Below are positions 42,398 to 50,963 of a stretch of DNA of 57,430 nt, piece after piece. Where the stretch lies: NCBI RefSeq assembly GCF_001939115.1, contig NZ_MQTZ01000057.1, positions 1 to 57,430 of the forward strand, written 5' to 3'. Both the position numbers and the translations under genes were made by a program. This DNA comes from Leptolyngbya sp. 'hensonii' (GTDB taxonomy: Bacteria; Cyanobacteriota; Cyanobacteriia; GCF-001939115). Below the pieces are notes generated by a model. That model was not told the origin of the DNA, made no database searches, and saw nothing but the letters and a program-made list of their open reading frames with translations. Each line of letters starts with the position of its first letter. The first letter of the stretch is position 1.

Positions 42398-42686
42398 GCA
42401 CCTTTCCTGGGAAACTTGGAGTTTGCCGCGTGTTGAGTAACTATTGCTCATTCTGCCACAGGCTCTTTTTAAGAGACAGAGCCCTGAAAAACAACAGGTT
42501 TACAATAGATTTTGGGCGCAGAATAGGCAATCTCATACCACCCTTGTCTTTCCCAGTATGCCCAGGAGGAACGACAATTCATCGGACCGGCTGAAATGGG
42601 CAACTAACGATAGGATTTGATATAAATCCTTAACAATCGGACATAATCAGGTAACCGGAAAACGGTACGGGGAGTAACTAGTAACT

Positions 42687-43643
42687 GTGTTTTTTAGCGT
42701 CGTGATTCCGACATACAACCGGAAACCTATTCTGGAAAAATGCTTAAGAGCACTGGAACAGCAGCAGTTTGCTGCCAGTACGGCTGTCACAGGCTATGAA
42801 ATTGTGCTGGTTGATGATGGTTCTACCGATGGCACCCTGGACTGGCTGCAACAGGAGCAAGCACAATTTCCCCATGTCCGGCTCTTCCAGCAAACCCATA
42901 TGGGACCTGCTGCCGCTCGAAATCTGGGTGTGGCAGAGTCGCAGGGAGATACGATCGTCTTCATTGACAGTGACCTGGTGGTGGTCGATCAATTCCTGCA
43001 AGCCCATGCCGATCAACTCCTCCAGGGGCAGCAAACTCTGGGCCATGACCGTCTCTTTACCTATGGTCGCGTGATCAATACCTGCAACTTTGAGGCTCCT
43101 GAGAGCGAGCCTTTCAAGCTGACTGACTTTTCCGCTGCTTATTTTGCCACCGGTAATGTGGCGATCGCCCGCACCTGGCTGGAACAGGCGGGCCTGTTTG
43201 ACACCCGTTTTCAACTGTATGGCTGGGAAGATTTGGAACTAGGGGTGCGCCTGCGGCAATTGGACCTGACCCTGATCAAGGCTCCTGCCGCAGTTGGATA
43301 TCACTGGCACCCGGCCTTTAGTCTGGCGCAAATCCCTAGCCTGATCGACAAAGAAATTCAGCGGGGCCGCATGGGAGTCCTGTTTTATCAGAAGCATCCC
43401 ACCTGGAACGTGCGTTTAATGATTCAGATGACTTGGATTCACCGTCTGCTGTGGGGCATCCTCTCTCTAGGGGGTCTCCTGAATGAGCGCACTACGGCTC
43501 CTCTACTCCAATGGTTGATTGATCAGGGCAAGCCCCAATTAGCCCTGGAAGCAGCCCGTGTCTTTTTCCTGAATTGGTACAACGTGCAGGGGGTCTACAG
43601 TGCCTATACTGAAGCTCAGAGCAGTAATCCCAATTTTAAGTGA
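42687..43643 (+). CDS. Glycosyltransferase family 2 (A-type)
   Basis: A GTG start gives 318 residues. It has the GT-A entry FSVVIPTYNRKPILEKCLRALEQQ, the nucleotide-binding LVDDGSTDGTLDWL, the metal-binding FIDSDLVVV (DxD) and the acceptor region GWEDLELGVRLRQ. A C-terminal hydrophobic segment may associate with the membrane. The acceptor is unknown. An SD-like GGGAG lies 10-14 nt before the GTG. Leader DNA of about 230 bp separates it from the kinase. Confidence 0.88.
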   Translation: MFFSVVIPTYNRKPILEKCLRALEQQQFAASTAVTGYEIVLVDDGSTDGTLDWLQQEQAQFPHVRLFQQTHMGPAAARNLGVAESQGDTIVFIDSDLVVVDQFLQAHADQLLQGQQTLGHDRLFTYGRVINTCNFEAPESEPFKLTDFSAAYFATGNVAIARTWLEQAGLFDTRFQLYGWEDLELGVRLRQLDLTLIKAPAAVGYHWHPAFSLAQIPSLIDKEIQRGRMGVLFYQKHPTWNVRLMIQMTWIHRLLWGILSLGGLLNERTTAPLLQWLIDQGKPQLALEAARVFFLNWYNVQGVYSAYTEAQSSNPNFK

Positions 43644-43742
43644 GGGCAGAATCAGGTCTGCCGTGACCTCGTTTGTGATATCCTAGAAAAGTTGTCAAAT
43701 TCGCACATCCAGGCTTTCGGGTGTCTTTTGAACTTTGCGCGT

Positions 43743-43777
43743 TGACCTTCGAAGCTGGGTATCCAGATTGAAGGTCA
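43743..43777 (+). promoter_or_regulatory. Hairpin in the rpsB leader
   Basis: TGACCTTC (43743-43750) pairs with GAAGGTCA (43770-43777), with a loop of 19 nt. It lies about 60 bp before rpsB. Ribosomal protein S2 often binds its own leader; whether this hairpin is that site is unknown. Confidence 0.35.
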
Positions 43778-43839
43778 TCCCTCACAGGTTTCGAGATGCT
43801 CCTGGATGGAGGATTAACCCGAAAGGAGTTTAATTAAAT

Positions 43840-44628
43840 ATGCCAGTTGTCTCTTTAGCACAAATGATGGAGGCAGGGGTTCACTTTGGGCATCAAACCC
43901 GCCGTTGGAATCCCAAGATGTCCCAGTACATTTTCACTTCCCGCAATGGGGTGCATATCATCGACCTCGTCCAGACTGCTCAGTTGATGGATGACGCCTA
44001 CGGCTATATGCGAATTGCCGCCGAGCAAGGCAAAAAGTTTTTGTTCATTGGCACCAAGCGTCAAGCGGCTGGGATTGTCGCCCAGGAAGCTCTCCGTTGC
44101 GGTTCTAACTTTATCAATCAGCGCTGGTTGGGGGGCATGCTGACCAACTGGACGACGATCAAAACCCGAGTCGATCGCCTGAAAGATCTGGAACGCCGGG
44201 AAGAAACAGGGGCCCTGGATCTACTGCCGAAAAAGGAAGCCTCTGTACTGCGGCGGGAACTGGAAAAGCTGCAGAAATACCTGGGCGGGATCAAAACCAT
44301 GCGGAAGGTCCCCGATATCGTGGTAATTGTAGACCAGCGTCGAGAGTACAATGCCGTCCTCGAATGCCAGAAACTGGGCATTCCGATCGTCTCCCTTCTG
44401 GATACCAACTGCGACCCCGACTTGGTAGATATTCCCATTCCCGCTAACGATGATGCAATTCGGTCAATTAAGCTAGTAGTAGGAAAACTGGCCGATGCCA
44501 TCTATGAAGGTCGTCATGGTCAGATGGATGTTGAAGAAGAGTACGAGGATTACGAAGGCGCTGACGAAGAATACGATTACGACGACAGCGACTCTTTCTT
44601 GCCCGATGATGATGACGTTGAAGAGTAG
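43840..44628 (+). CDS. rpsB: 30S ribosomal protein S2
   Basis: The 262-residue protein begins with [22 protein letters not shown] and has [16 protein letters not shown] and [19 protein letters not shown], ending in [30 protein letters not shown]. These are S2 signatures. The last 33 residues form an acidic tail rich in Asp, Glu and Tyr that is longer than in E. coli. AAAGGAG lies 11 bp before the ATG. tsf follows. Confidence 0.96.
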   Translation: MPVVSLAQMMEAGVHFGHQTRRWNPKMSQYIFTSRNGVHIIDLVQTAQLMDDAYGYMRIAAEQGKKFLFIGTKRQAAGIVAQEALRCGSNFINQRWLGGMLTNWTTIKTRVDRLKDLERREETGALDLLPKKEASVLRRELEKLQKYLGGIKTMRKVPDIVVIVDQRREYNAVLECQKLGIPIVSLLDTNCDPDLVDIPIPANDDAIRSIKLVVGKLADAIYEGRHGQMDVEEEYEDYEGADEEYDYDDSDSFLPDDDDVEE

Positions 44629-44637
44629 GTATTGCAA

Positions 44638-44677
44638 GATTTTGAACCCTGGGCTGATGGGTCCAAGGTTCAAAATC
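44638..44677 (+). promoter_or_regulatory. Hairpin between rpsB and tsf
   Basis: GATTTTGAACC (44638-44648) pairs with GGTTCAAAATC (44667-44677), with loop pairing TGG/CCA within. It stands 10 nt after the rpsB stop and about 50 nt before tsf. It could lower tsf expression relative to rpsB or protect the upstream message. Confidence 0.6.
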
Positions 44678-44725
44678 TGAGCTTGAAGCTCATGATTTAT
44701 GGACTTAAGTTAGGAATCAAGCAAT

Positions 44726-45640
44726 ATGGCAGAAGAGATTTCTCCACAATTGGTTAAAGAACTGCGTGAAAAAACAGGCGCAGGGATGATGGATTGCAAA
44801 AAAGCCCTCAAGGAAAGCGGTGGCGACATTGCCAAAGCAGGGGAGTGGCTCCGGCAGAAAGGGTTAGCTTCTGCCACGAAAAAGGAAAGTCGGGTGGCCG
44901 CAGAGGGGCTGATCGGCAGTTACATTCACACAGGTGGCCGAGTCGGCGTCCTGGTAGAAATCAACTGCGAGACAGACTTTGTGGCTCGACGTGAGGAATT
45001 TCAAAGCCTGGTAAGGGATGTGGCCATGCAAATCGCAGCCTGCCCTAATGTTGAATATGTCAGGACTGACGACATCCCCCCCGAAATCGTCGCCAAAGAG
45101 AAGGAAATTGAGATGGGGCGGGATGATCTGGCTGGTAAACCAGACAACATCAAGGAAAAGATCGTCCTGGGACGGATTGATAAGCGGTTAAAAGATCTGG
45201 CCTTGATGGATCAACCCTACATCAAGGATCAAAACATCACCGTTGCAGAACTGGTCAAGCAGCATGTTGCCAAACTAAGCGAGAACATTCAGGTACGGCG
45301 ATTTTCCCGGTTTGTTTTGGGAGAAGGGGTAGAGCCTCAGGGTGATACCTCCCCAAAGTCAGTCGCCCCACCACCAGTTCCTCCTGATTTGCCTGATCAA
45401 CCGACTGTGAGCGACAGTGATAGCCATACCCTGGCTACGGAGGCTGAACTAGAAACCAGCGAAATGCAGAACTTAGAGGAGCAACTGGATGATCTGCAAA
45501 AGGCTGCCATCGCAAGTGGACTGCAACTAAAATTCAAAGTACGGATCGAACTGGTGGGAGAATCCCGACCTTCAGACGATGCGATCGTGAAACTGAATGA
45601 ACTCCTGAAGGAAGTTTCTCAGAATTTCGATCTCAAGTAA
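44726..45640 (+). CDS. tsf: Elongation factor Ts
   Basis: The 304-residue protein has the UBA-like N-terminus [20 protein letters not shown], the central [23 protein letters not shown], and FSRFVLGEG after a conserved helix. EF-Ts recharges EF-Tu with GTP. After about residue 214 it carries an extra 90 residues: a Pro/Ser/Asp linker and then a helix with [43 protein letters not shown]. Short cyanobacterial EF-Ts lack this tail; some longer ones have it. Confidence 0.95.
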   Translation: MAEEISPQLVKELREKTGAGMMDCKKALKESGGDIAKAGEWLRQKGLASATKKESRVAAEGLIGSYIHTGGRVGVLVEINCETDFVARREEFQSLVRDVAMQIAACPNVEYVRTDDIPPEIVAKEKEIEMGRDDLAGKPDNIKEKIVLGRIDKRLKDLALMDQPYIKDQNITVAELVKQHVAKLSENIQVRRFSRFVLGEGVEPQGDTSPKSVAPPPVPPDLPDQPTVSDSDSHTLATEAELETSEMQNLEEQLDDLQKAAIASGLQLKFKVRIELVGESRPSDDAIVKLNELLKEVSQNFDLK

Positions 45641-45724
45641 TCGATTCGCTCCAGGGGGTCATTGGGCCTTAAACATCGCCATTCCCTCATCCCTTCTTCT
45701 CAGGGGAGAAGGAATGCCTGATTG

Positions 45725-45881
45725 GGCTTTGCTGAATGCAAATATGAATTACCCTCATCCCCAACCCTTCTCCCGCAGGAGAAGGGAGCTAAAACTCTTG
45801 TTCCCTCTCCTTTGGGAGAGGGCTAGGGTGAGGGCTGCATAAGGCTCAAGCACGAAAATCATCCTTCTATTCAGCAACGCC
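45725..45881 (+). mobile_element. MITE, copy 4 (157 bp) with 8-bp target duplication
   Basis: It is flanked by CCTGATTG (45717-45724 and 45882-45889). It sits downstream of tsf, 34 kb from the nearest other copy. One base (ATCATCC instead of ATCATAC) differs from copies 2 and 3. Confidence 0.9.
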
Positions 45882-46077
45882 CCTGATTGATGTTGCTTTC
45901 CCAGAGGGAGAGGGCAGCAATGACTACAAGCAAGGCAAATGACCCATTAGTGGTAAGTCAATCAATGATTGACGGGCGACCAAAATCCAGGTTGTTGATT
46001 GGGGTTAAATTTTGCGGGTCTTCGACCCGTCAAAATTTTCCTGACGGAACATTAGTCTGATCAAGCTTTCTTTTCTG

Positions 46078-46102
46078 GGGCACGGTTAACCGTGCCCTTT
46101 TT
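46078..46102 (+). terminator. Rho-independent terminator downstream of tsf
   Basis: GGGCACGG (46078-46085), TTAA and CCGTGCCC (46090-46097) form a perfect stem followed by TTTTT. It is the best terminator on the plus strand after tsf, but the MITE lies between the gene and this site. A weaker CGGGTC/GACCCG hairpin lies at 46015-46029. Confidence 0.7.
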
Positions 46103-46152
46103 ACCCATCTAAGGAATGAGAATTAAATAACACCGATAAACTTCTGCTTGCC

Positions 46153-46217
46153 CTCACCCCCCTGCCCCCTCTCCCGCCGGGAGAGGGGGAGGGGTTGGGG
46201 GTTGGGGGTGAGGGCTG
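46153..46217. repeat. C-rich/G-rich inverted repeat related to the MITE body
   Basis: CCCTCACCCCC to GGGGGTGAGGGC encloses CCCTCTCCCGCCGGGAGAGGG. The layout matches the MITE interior but lacks its GGCKTTGCTGAAT ends. No gene was found elsewhere in 45890-46357. Confidence 0.7.
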
Positions 46218-46357
46218 AAAATCTCGGAGTTATTAAATCCACGATCCTAAGCCACCATAAGCCTTTGGTCAGGAAGCTTCGGACAGTTCCAACAGGCCAA
46301 TTGCCGAGTCTAGGGAGACCTTCTGACTCGCCCCCGCCAAGCTTTACATAACTCCGC

Positions 46358-47773
46358 TTATGGGCTGGCGGCTTCGGGTTGGGCGGTAGGGGTGGATTTT
46401 TCGGGGGCAGGAGATGCAGCCGGTGGTTCGGGTTGGGCCATGGCCATCATCCGCTTGTGAATCCGGGCCGAAATTTGTGGGAACAGGTTCCAGCTATCGG
46501 CGTAAGTCTTGTGGTCGCCAAAGACGACGAGAATGTAGGCCACTTTACCATCGCGGGATTGAATCAGGGCGGCTTCCTGCCGTGAGGTGGAGGTCCAACC
46601 CACTTTGGAGGCAAAGGTCACCTCTTCATCTGAGAGAGATTCGCCAAAAAAACTTTGAATTGGATTATCCCGTTTCTTACTCCAGGCTTCTGGTCGCAGG
46701 TCCTTGGTGAGTAATTTGACCATCCGCCGACTGTATTCTTCTGAAACGGCCTGCCGATTGAAAATTTCGTATAACAGGCGAGCAGCGTGATAGGTAGTCA
46801 CCCGGTTCCGTTTTTGATCCTTCAGGAGTTGGAGATCCCGCCCTTCCGGTTCGACATGATCGTCATAGGGAAAATTCTTCTGACTCAAGCTAATGCGATC
46901 GTACCCGGCTCCGTGGAAGAAGCGATTCACCCATTCCCGTTTATAGAGCCAGGCATTAAATTCACCCTCGGCTTCCAATTGGGGACCCGATTCCGTATCA
47001 GTGACCCAATCCATGATCCGGGCTGCCGAAGTATTATTGGAATCCTCCATCATCTTATAAAGATCGACATCGCCAGTTGGCAGGGTCCGGTTATAACTGC
47101 CAGCCGCCAGCCGCCCATAAAAGGTAACCATCCAGAATAGTTTCGCAACACTGGCGGGATAGCGGAGCTTCTCAGCCTGATACCCTGCGATCGTTTTCAG
47201 CTTGACATCAATCAGGCTGATCGATAAAGCTCTGGTGGGTAAGCCCTGTTGGGAGACAAAGTTAACGGTATCGTCCACGATCTCTTGTAATGGCAGGCTG
47301 GTGTCTAAGTCTGGGGGACGGGAGATGTTATAAACCAGCTCTGAACTATAGCCCAGAGGGGCGGGGTTGCTTGGTTCCAATTCTCCTATGGGCAGGGCTG
47401 CTGCAGATAGGGTTGGGCCTGGACCAGCAATAGACTTTTTCCGGCTTGCTTCGACGGTGGAAATACCTGTTACAGCGATAACCAGAGCCACAATCGCAAC
47501 CTTCAGCGGATAGGGCAACTGCCCCTGCCTCTGACTTCCTCCGGGCGGAACCCGCCGAGACCGCCGGGGCGATCGCTGGCGTCGGGGCGATCGCTCCCGA
47601 CTGCCCCCATCCGCCATGGATGGATGGGGAGCTGTGGTCGGGATGGTCTGGGTGGTAGGGGGCTGAGCACTTTTGCTCCCACGCTCCAGGATCCCCCCCT
47701 GGAAAAAGGGAGCAGAGCGATTGGAGCGAAATGGGGTGGAAGTCCGACGACGGGGTGGGCGATTTTGAAACAA
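46358..47773 (-). CDS. Class A beta-lactamase-like serine hydrolase
   Basis: The 471-residue protein has an Arg/Ser/Pro-rich cytoplasmic N-terminus. A single membrane anchor (LPYPLKVAIVALVIAVTGIST, about residues 85-105) follows, and then the catalytic domain. The catalytic motifs are SxxK in YPASVAKLFW, SDN in EDSNNTSA and KTG-like KVGWTS. The Glu of the omega loop of classical lactamases is not obvious. It probably acts outside the plasma membrane as a D,D-peptidase-like or esterase enzyme. A Pro/Ala/Glu tail ends the chain. Confidence 0.8.
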   Translation of the reverse strand: MFQNRPPRRRTSTPFRSNRSAPFFQGGILERGSKSAQPPTTQTIPTTAPHPSMADGGSRERSPRRQRSPRRSRRVPPGGSQRQGQLPYPLKVAIVALVIAVTGISTVEASRKKSIAGPGPTLSAAALPIGELEPSNPAPLGYSSELVYNISRPPDLDTSLPLQEIVDDTVNFVSQQGLPTRALSISLIDVKLKTIAGYQAEKLRYPASVAKLFWMVTFYGRLAAGSYNRTLPTGDVDLYKMMEDSNNTSAARIMDWVTDTESGPQLEAEGEFNAWLYKREWVNRFFHGAGYDRISLSQKNFPYDDHVEPEGRDLQLLKDQKRNRVTTYHAARLLYEIFNRQAVSEEYSRRMVKLLTKDLRPEAWSKKRDNPIQSFFGESLSDEEVTFASKVGWTSTSRQEAALIQSRDGKVAYILVVFGDHKTYADSWNLFPQISARIHKRMMAMAQPEPPAASPAPEKSTPTAQPEAASP

Positions 47774-47914
47774 AGCTCAACTCATTCGCAAAATTTTGCA
47801 CTTGAATGAACAACCATCAAGTCTGAACTCAGAGCTACCATAGCAAAGATTTTGAAGTTCTCGTAGATCCAGAGGCCAATTCCAGACGCAGGCAAAATCA
47901 GAGATGCTGTTCCC

Positions 47915-48871
47915 TTATCGGCGCAGGAAAACAAAGGCAACCACAATCAGGAAGCCAATGATGCTACCGGGTACTAGGGCTTGTAGCCACTCGTTCTTGG
48001 CCAATCTCCCGGAGCGGGTAGATTTGGGCTTCACGGCTGGGGCCGGATCGGGCAGGTAAGCTGGGGGATAGACTGCGGGAAGATTTTTGGCCCACAGATC
48101 CCGCAGCATGTCCCGGGCTGAAGGGTAGCGATTGCGGGGCTGAAGTTCTGTGGCTTTGTTCAGAACTGCTACCAGTTGTGGACTGATATTGGCGGCGTAG
48201 CCCTGCCACATCAGGCGTCGGGCCCGCATGGCTTCTAAATCGGTGGGCAAAATTCCGGTCAGCAGGTGAATGGCTGTGAGGCCCAGGTCGTATAGATCGG
48301 CTGCAGTCGTTAACCGATCGCGGTTGGAGCGTAAGGGGAGGACTGCCTGCTTAGAGGAGGGCAGGCCACTGTAAATCGCCTGTTTGAACCCACTGAAATT
48401 AATCAACATCGGTTCGCTGTCTCGGATGCGCAAAATGATGTTATCAGCCTGGATCGCCCCGTGAATGATCTTTTTACTGTGCAAATAATCCAGCAGTCCT
48501 AACAGGCGGATCAGCAGAGCCTGAACTAGGGCCTCGCTGAACGGACCTTCCTGTTGGAGTTTTTCGCTCAGGGATTGGCCATCAACCCATTCCCGGACCA
48601 GGTAAAACCAGCCCGATCGGCCAAAGTGACTGAATGTGGTGGGGAGCTGATTACTGCGCTTACTCAGTTCAGTCAGGGTTGTGGCCGATCGACGAAACTG
48701 ATCTTGCACCCGTCGGCGTAGACGGACCTGGGTGGGTGCAGGCCCATACTCCTTGACCACACACCAGCGATGGGGATTAACCCACGTATCCTGAGCCAGA
48801 AACGTGGAGCATAAGTCACCAGTACCGAGGGTCTGGACAATCAAGTAGCGATTATTCAGGAGGATGGTCAT
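47915..48871 (-). CDS. Protein kinase-like pseudokinase with membrane anchor
   Basis: The 318-residue protein keeps the Ser/Thr kinase fold but has lost key residues. The VAIK Lys is kept (CVVKEYG), HRD has become HGA (IIHGAIQADN) and DFG has become NFS (INFSGFK), and the glycine loop reads GTGDLC. So phosphotransfer is unlikely; ATP or another ligand may still bind. A C-terminal membrane helix (ALVPGSIIGFLIVVAFVFL) anchors it. Its start overlaps the stop of the ribulose-kinase gene by 4 bp. Confidence 0.85.
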   Translation of the reverse strand: MTILLNNRYLIVQTLGTGDLCSTFLAQDTWVNPHRWCVVKEYGPAPTQVRLRRRVQDQFRRSATTLTELSKRSNQLPTTFSHFGRSGWFYLVREWVDGQSLSEKLQQEGPFSEALVQALLIRLLGLLDYLHSKKIIHGAIQADNIILRIRDSEPMLINFSGFKQAIYSGLPSSKQAVLPLRSNRDRLTTAADLYDLGLTAIHLLTGILPTDLEAMRARRLMWQGYAANISPQLVAVLNKATELQPRNRYPSARDMLRDLWAKNLPAVYPPAYLPDPAPAVKPKSTRSGRLAKNEWLQALVPGSIIGFLIVVAFVFLRR

Positions 48872-50121
48872 TGCAGCAGGATTCCTCGCATGGCCAGCAG
48901 GGCTGTCCCATAGGCGGCTTCAGTTTGGGCAGAAGGGGAGACAGGCACTCGCAGGTGACGGGCACGAATGTGGGTCCAGGACCGGTTTTTTGCCCCTCCG
49001 CCAGCGGTGTAGACCTGACTCAATGGTGTTGCACCCAACTCTTGCAGCAAATCATAACCCCGCGCTTCAATTCGCGCTATGCTCTCCAGCAATCCGTGCA
49101 GGAAAGAAATAGGATCGGTGGGCCGGGGCTCCAGTCGGGGTGGATAGTGGGGGTCATTAATGGGAAAGCGTTCCCCCGATCGCAGCAGGGGATAGTAGTC
49201 GAGCGGACTTTCTTGATCCGCCGGAATTTGCTCACTCCAATCCTGTAGTTCTGTAGCCGTAAAATACTGGTTCAACACCGCTCCACCTGTATTGGAGGCT
49301 CCGCCGACCAACCAGAATCGACCGAAACGATGACTGTAGATGCCATAGCCCCTGTGTTCTACGGGAGTCCGGCTCAGGAGCTTCAGGACTAGGGTGGAAC
49401 CTAGGGAGGTGACGGCCTGGCCAGGCGTCGTCACCCCTGCAGCCAGAAAGGCGGCAATACTGTCCGTGGTTCCGGCGCAGACCTGGCAATGGGAGGGCAA
49501 CCCAAATCGATCGCGCACCGCTGGCAATACCGGACCGATCGGGGTGCCTGGGGCCAGCACCCTGGGTAACAGAGGCATGAATTCAGACTGGGTCAGCCAG
49601 TCTGGATAGGTAAGCTGGGTCACGTCATAGCCCAGCTTCAGGCCATTGTGATAGTCGCTGATCCCCGGTTGGCCATGGAGCAGAAACGACAGCCAGTCCG
49701 CCTGGTGCAGGAAGTATCGGGCTTCAGTATAGACGGGCTGGTGTTGCCACCAGAGCAACTTGGCCAGGCTGGAGGTGGCGCTGGCGGCCACATGGTTGGG
49801 CGGAACCCGATCAGACCATTCCGCCTGAAACGCTGCCCCCCGGTCATCGTTATAAAGAATAGGGGCATCAATGGGTTGGCCCTGGCCATCACAGAGAAGC
49901 ACCGTGGCGGAGGTGCCATTGAGGGCGATCGCGGCGATGGTCGAGCGAAGGGTTGCTGGAATTTGCTCGATCAAATCAAACAGAGCCTGGTGCCAGATTT
50001 CAGGCTGTTGATCGGAAGACAAATAGGGATAACTGCCCTGGACTGCGATCTGGCCGCTGCTATCAATGACGATCGCCCTTGCGCCAGATGTACCAAAGTC
50101 AATTCCCAGATAAGCGTTCAT
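48868..50121 (-). CDS. FGGY family carbohydrate kinase (SePSK-like D-ribulose kinase)
   Basis: The ATG at 50121 follows GAGGA by 5 nt and gives 417 residues. GIDFGTSGARAIVID is the phosphate-binding N-terminus, with ALNGTSATVLLCD, the catalytic region DYHNGLKLGYD, CAGTTDSIAAFLAAGV and GGGAKN. The length and sequence order resemble the crystallised Synechococcus elongatus pentulose kinase SePSK, which uses D-ribulose. The gene overlaps a pseudokinase gene by 4 bp, so they are co-translated. Confidence 0.88.
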   Translation of the reverse strand: MNAYLGIDFGTSGARAIVIDSSGQIAVQGSYPYLSSDQQPEIWHQALFDLIEQIPATLRSTIAAIALNGTSATVLLCDGQGQPIDAPILYNDDRGAAFQAEWSDRVPPNHVAASATSSLAKLLWWQHQPVYTEARYFLHQADWLSFLLHGQPGISDYHNGLKLGYDVTQLTYPDWLTQSEFMPLLPRVLAPGTPIGPVLPAVRDRFGLPSHCQVCAGTTDSIAAFLAAGVTTPGQAVTSLGSTLVLKLLSRTPVEHRGYGIYSHRFGRFWLVGGASNTGGAVLNQYFTATELQDWSEQIPADQESPLDYYPLLRSGERFPINDPHYPPRLEPRPTDPISFLHGLLESIARIEARGYDLLQELGATPLSQVYTAGGGAKNRSWTHIRARHLRVPVSPSAQTEAAYGTALLAMRGILLQ

Positions 50122-50301
50122 TGCAATCCTCACAGGGATTCAATTTTCCAGATGGTATTAATTTTTTCTGTTTGATTCTTCTGGGGCCTGTAGGCTTGAA
50201 TAAAATTTTTTTCACGACCTATTCGATCAGGCGTGTTACTTCTCCCTGTTGTTGTTCCCAGGTTCCAGTCATAACAACTGTAAGGTAGTCGGAGTACAGT
50301 G

Positions 50302-50643
50302 ATGACATACAGCTTTGAAATTCTGGGTGTTTCACCCATCTTGCAATTCTTTCATCATCAGCAAGAGACTTCTCAGCAACAGTTCTGGTCTGGTGTGGAA
50401 TATATTGGCACCCACACCTGTACCCTCGATGCCCTGATTAAATCCGTCGAGTTAGTTCCGGCGAAACGGGGCTGGGACCAGGATGATGTGGTAGATACGG
50501 TGATTAATTTCTGGCTCAATAATTCCGAGGTGATCCGTCGTTGGCGGGGGCGGTTAGAGGATGCGGGTCGGGAAAATCTGCTAGTGGGTCGGCTGTCTAA
50601 TTTGAAGGCCCTGAGAAATAGTTTTGAACGCCTTCTGGAGTGA
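50302..50643 (+). CDS. Conserved hypothetical protein
   Basis: From ATG at 50302 (a GTG lies one codon upstream) this is 113 residues. YSFEILGVSPILQFFHHQQETSQQQFWSGVEYIGTHTCTLDALIKSVELVP is followed by a helical acidic end with GWDQDDVVDTVINFWLNNSEVIRRW. It has no membrane segment. I recognise it only as a small cyanobacterial protein. It converges on the small membrane-protein gene 3 bp away. Confidence 0.7.
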   Translation: MTYSFEILGVSPILQFFHHQQETSQQQFWSGVEYIGTHTCTLDALIKSVELVPAKRGWDQDDVVDTVINFWLNNSEVIRRWRGRLEDAGRENLLVGRLSNLKALRNSFERLLE

Positions 50644-50646
50644 GGG

Positions 50647-50952
50647 CTATCTCCTGAGCACATTCATCAGCCCAACGACGAAACAGGGACCCGTGAGGAA
50701 CGTGATCATGGTTGCGCCGATCAGCATCCCTTTCATCAGACCCCAGTTGCGTCCCTGTTGCAGCCAAAGCACGATCGGCAGCACATAGATCCATTGCCAG
50801 ATGCCGACCGAGAACCAGAGGGCCAGAAATCGGTAGTCGCGGTTAAAGGGGGGCAGGAAGGCCAGAACCAGGGAGAAGAAAAAAGCTAGCCCGAGCGCTA
50901 GCAATAGCCCCAACCCGATTTCAACACCTTCATTTCTCTGGGACATGGGCAA
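50647..50952 (-). CDS. Small membrane protein, paralogue of its neighbour
   Basis: The 101-residue protein has three to four hydrophobic segments (GLLLALGLAFFFSLVLAFL, RFLALWFSVGIWQWIYVLPIVLWL and a last one). It ends WLQQGRNWGLMKGMLIGATMITFLTGPCFVVGL, which closely matches the end of the next gene's product. The two are tandem duplicates. It is the last gene of the operon with the radical SAM and Lgt-like genes, 11 bp from its paralogue. Confidence 0.75.
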   Translation of the reverse strand: MPMSQRNEGVEIGLGLLLALGLAFFFSLVLAFLPPFNRDYRFLALWFSVGIWQWIYVLPIVLWLQQGRNWGLMKGMLIGATMITFLTGPCFVVGLMNVLRR

Positions 50953-50963
50953 CTTCTAATCCT

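Noticed and set aside
46148-46351. 67-residue plus-strand ORF
   Set aside because: It is a translation of the C/G-rich inverted repeat with low complexity.
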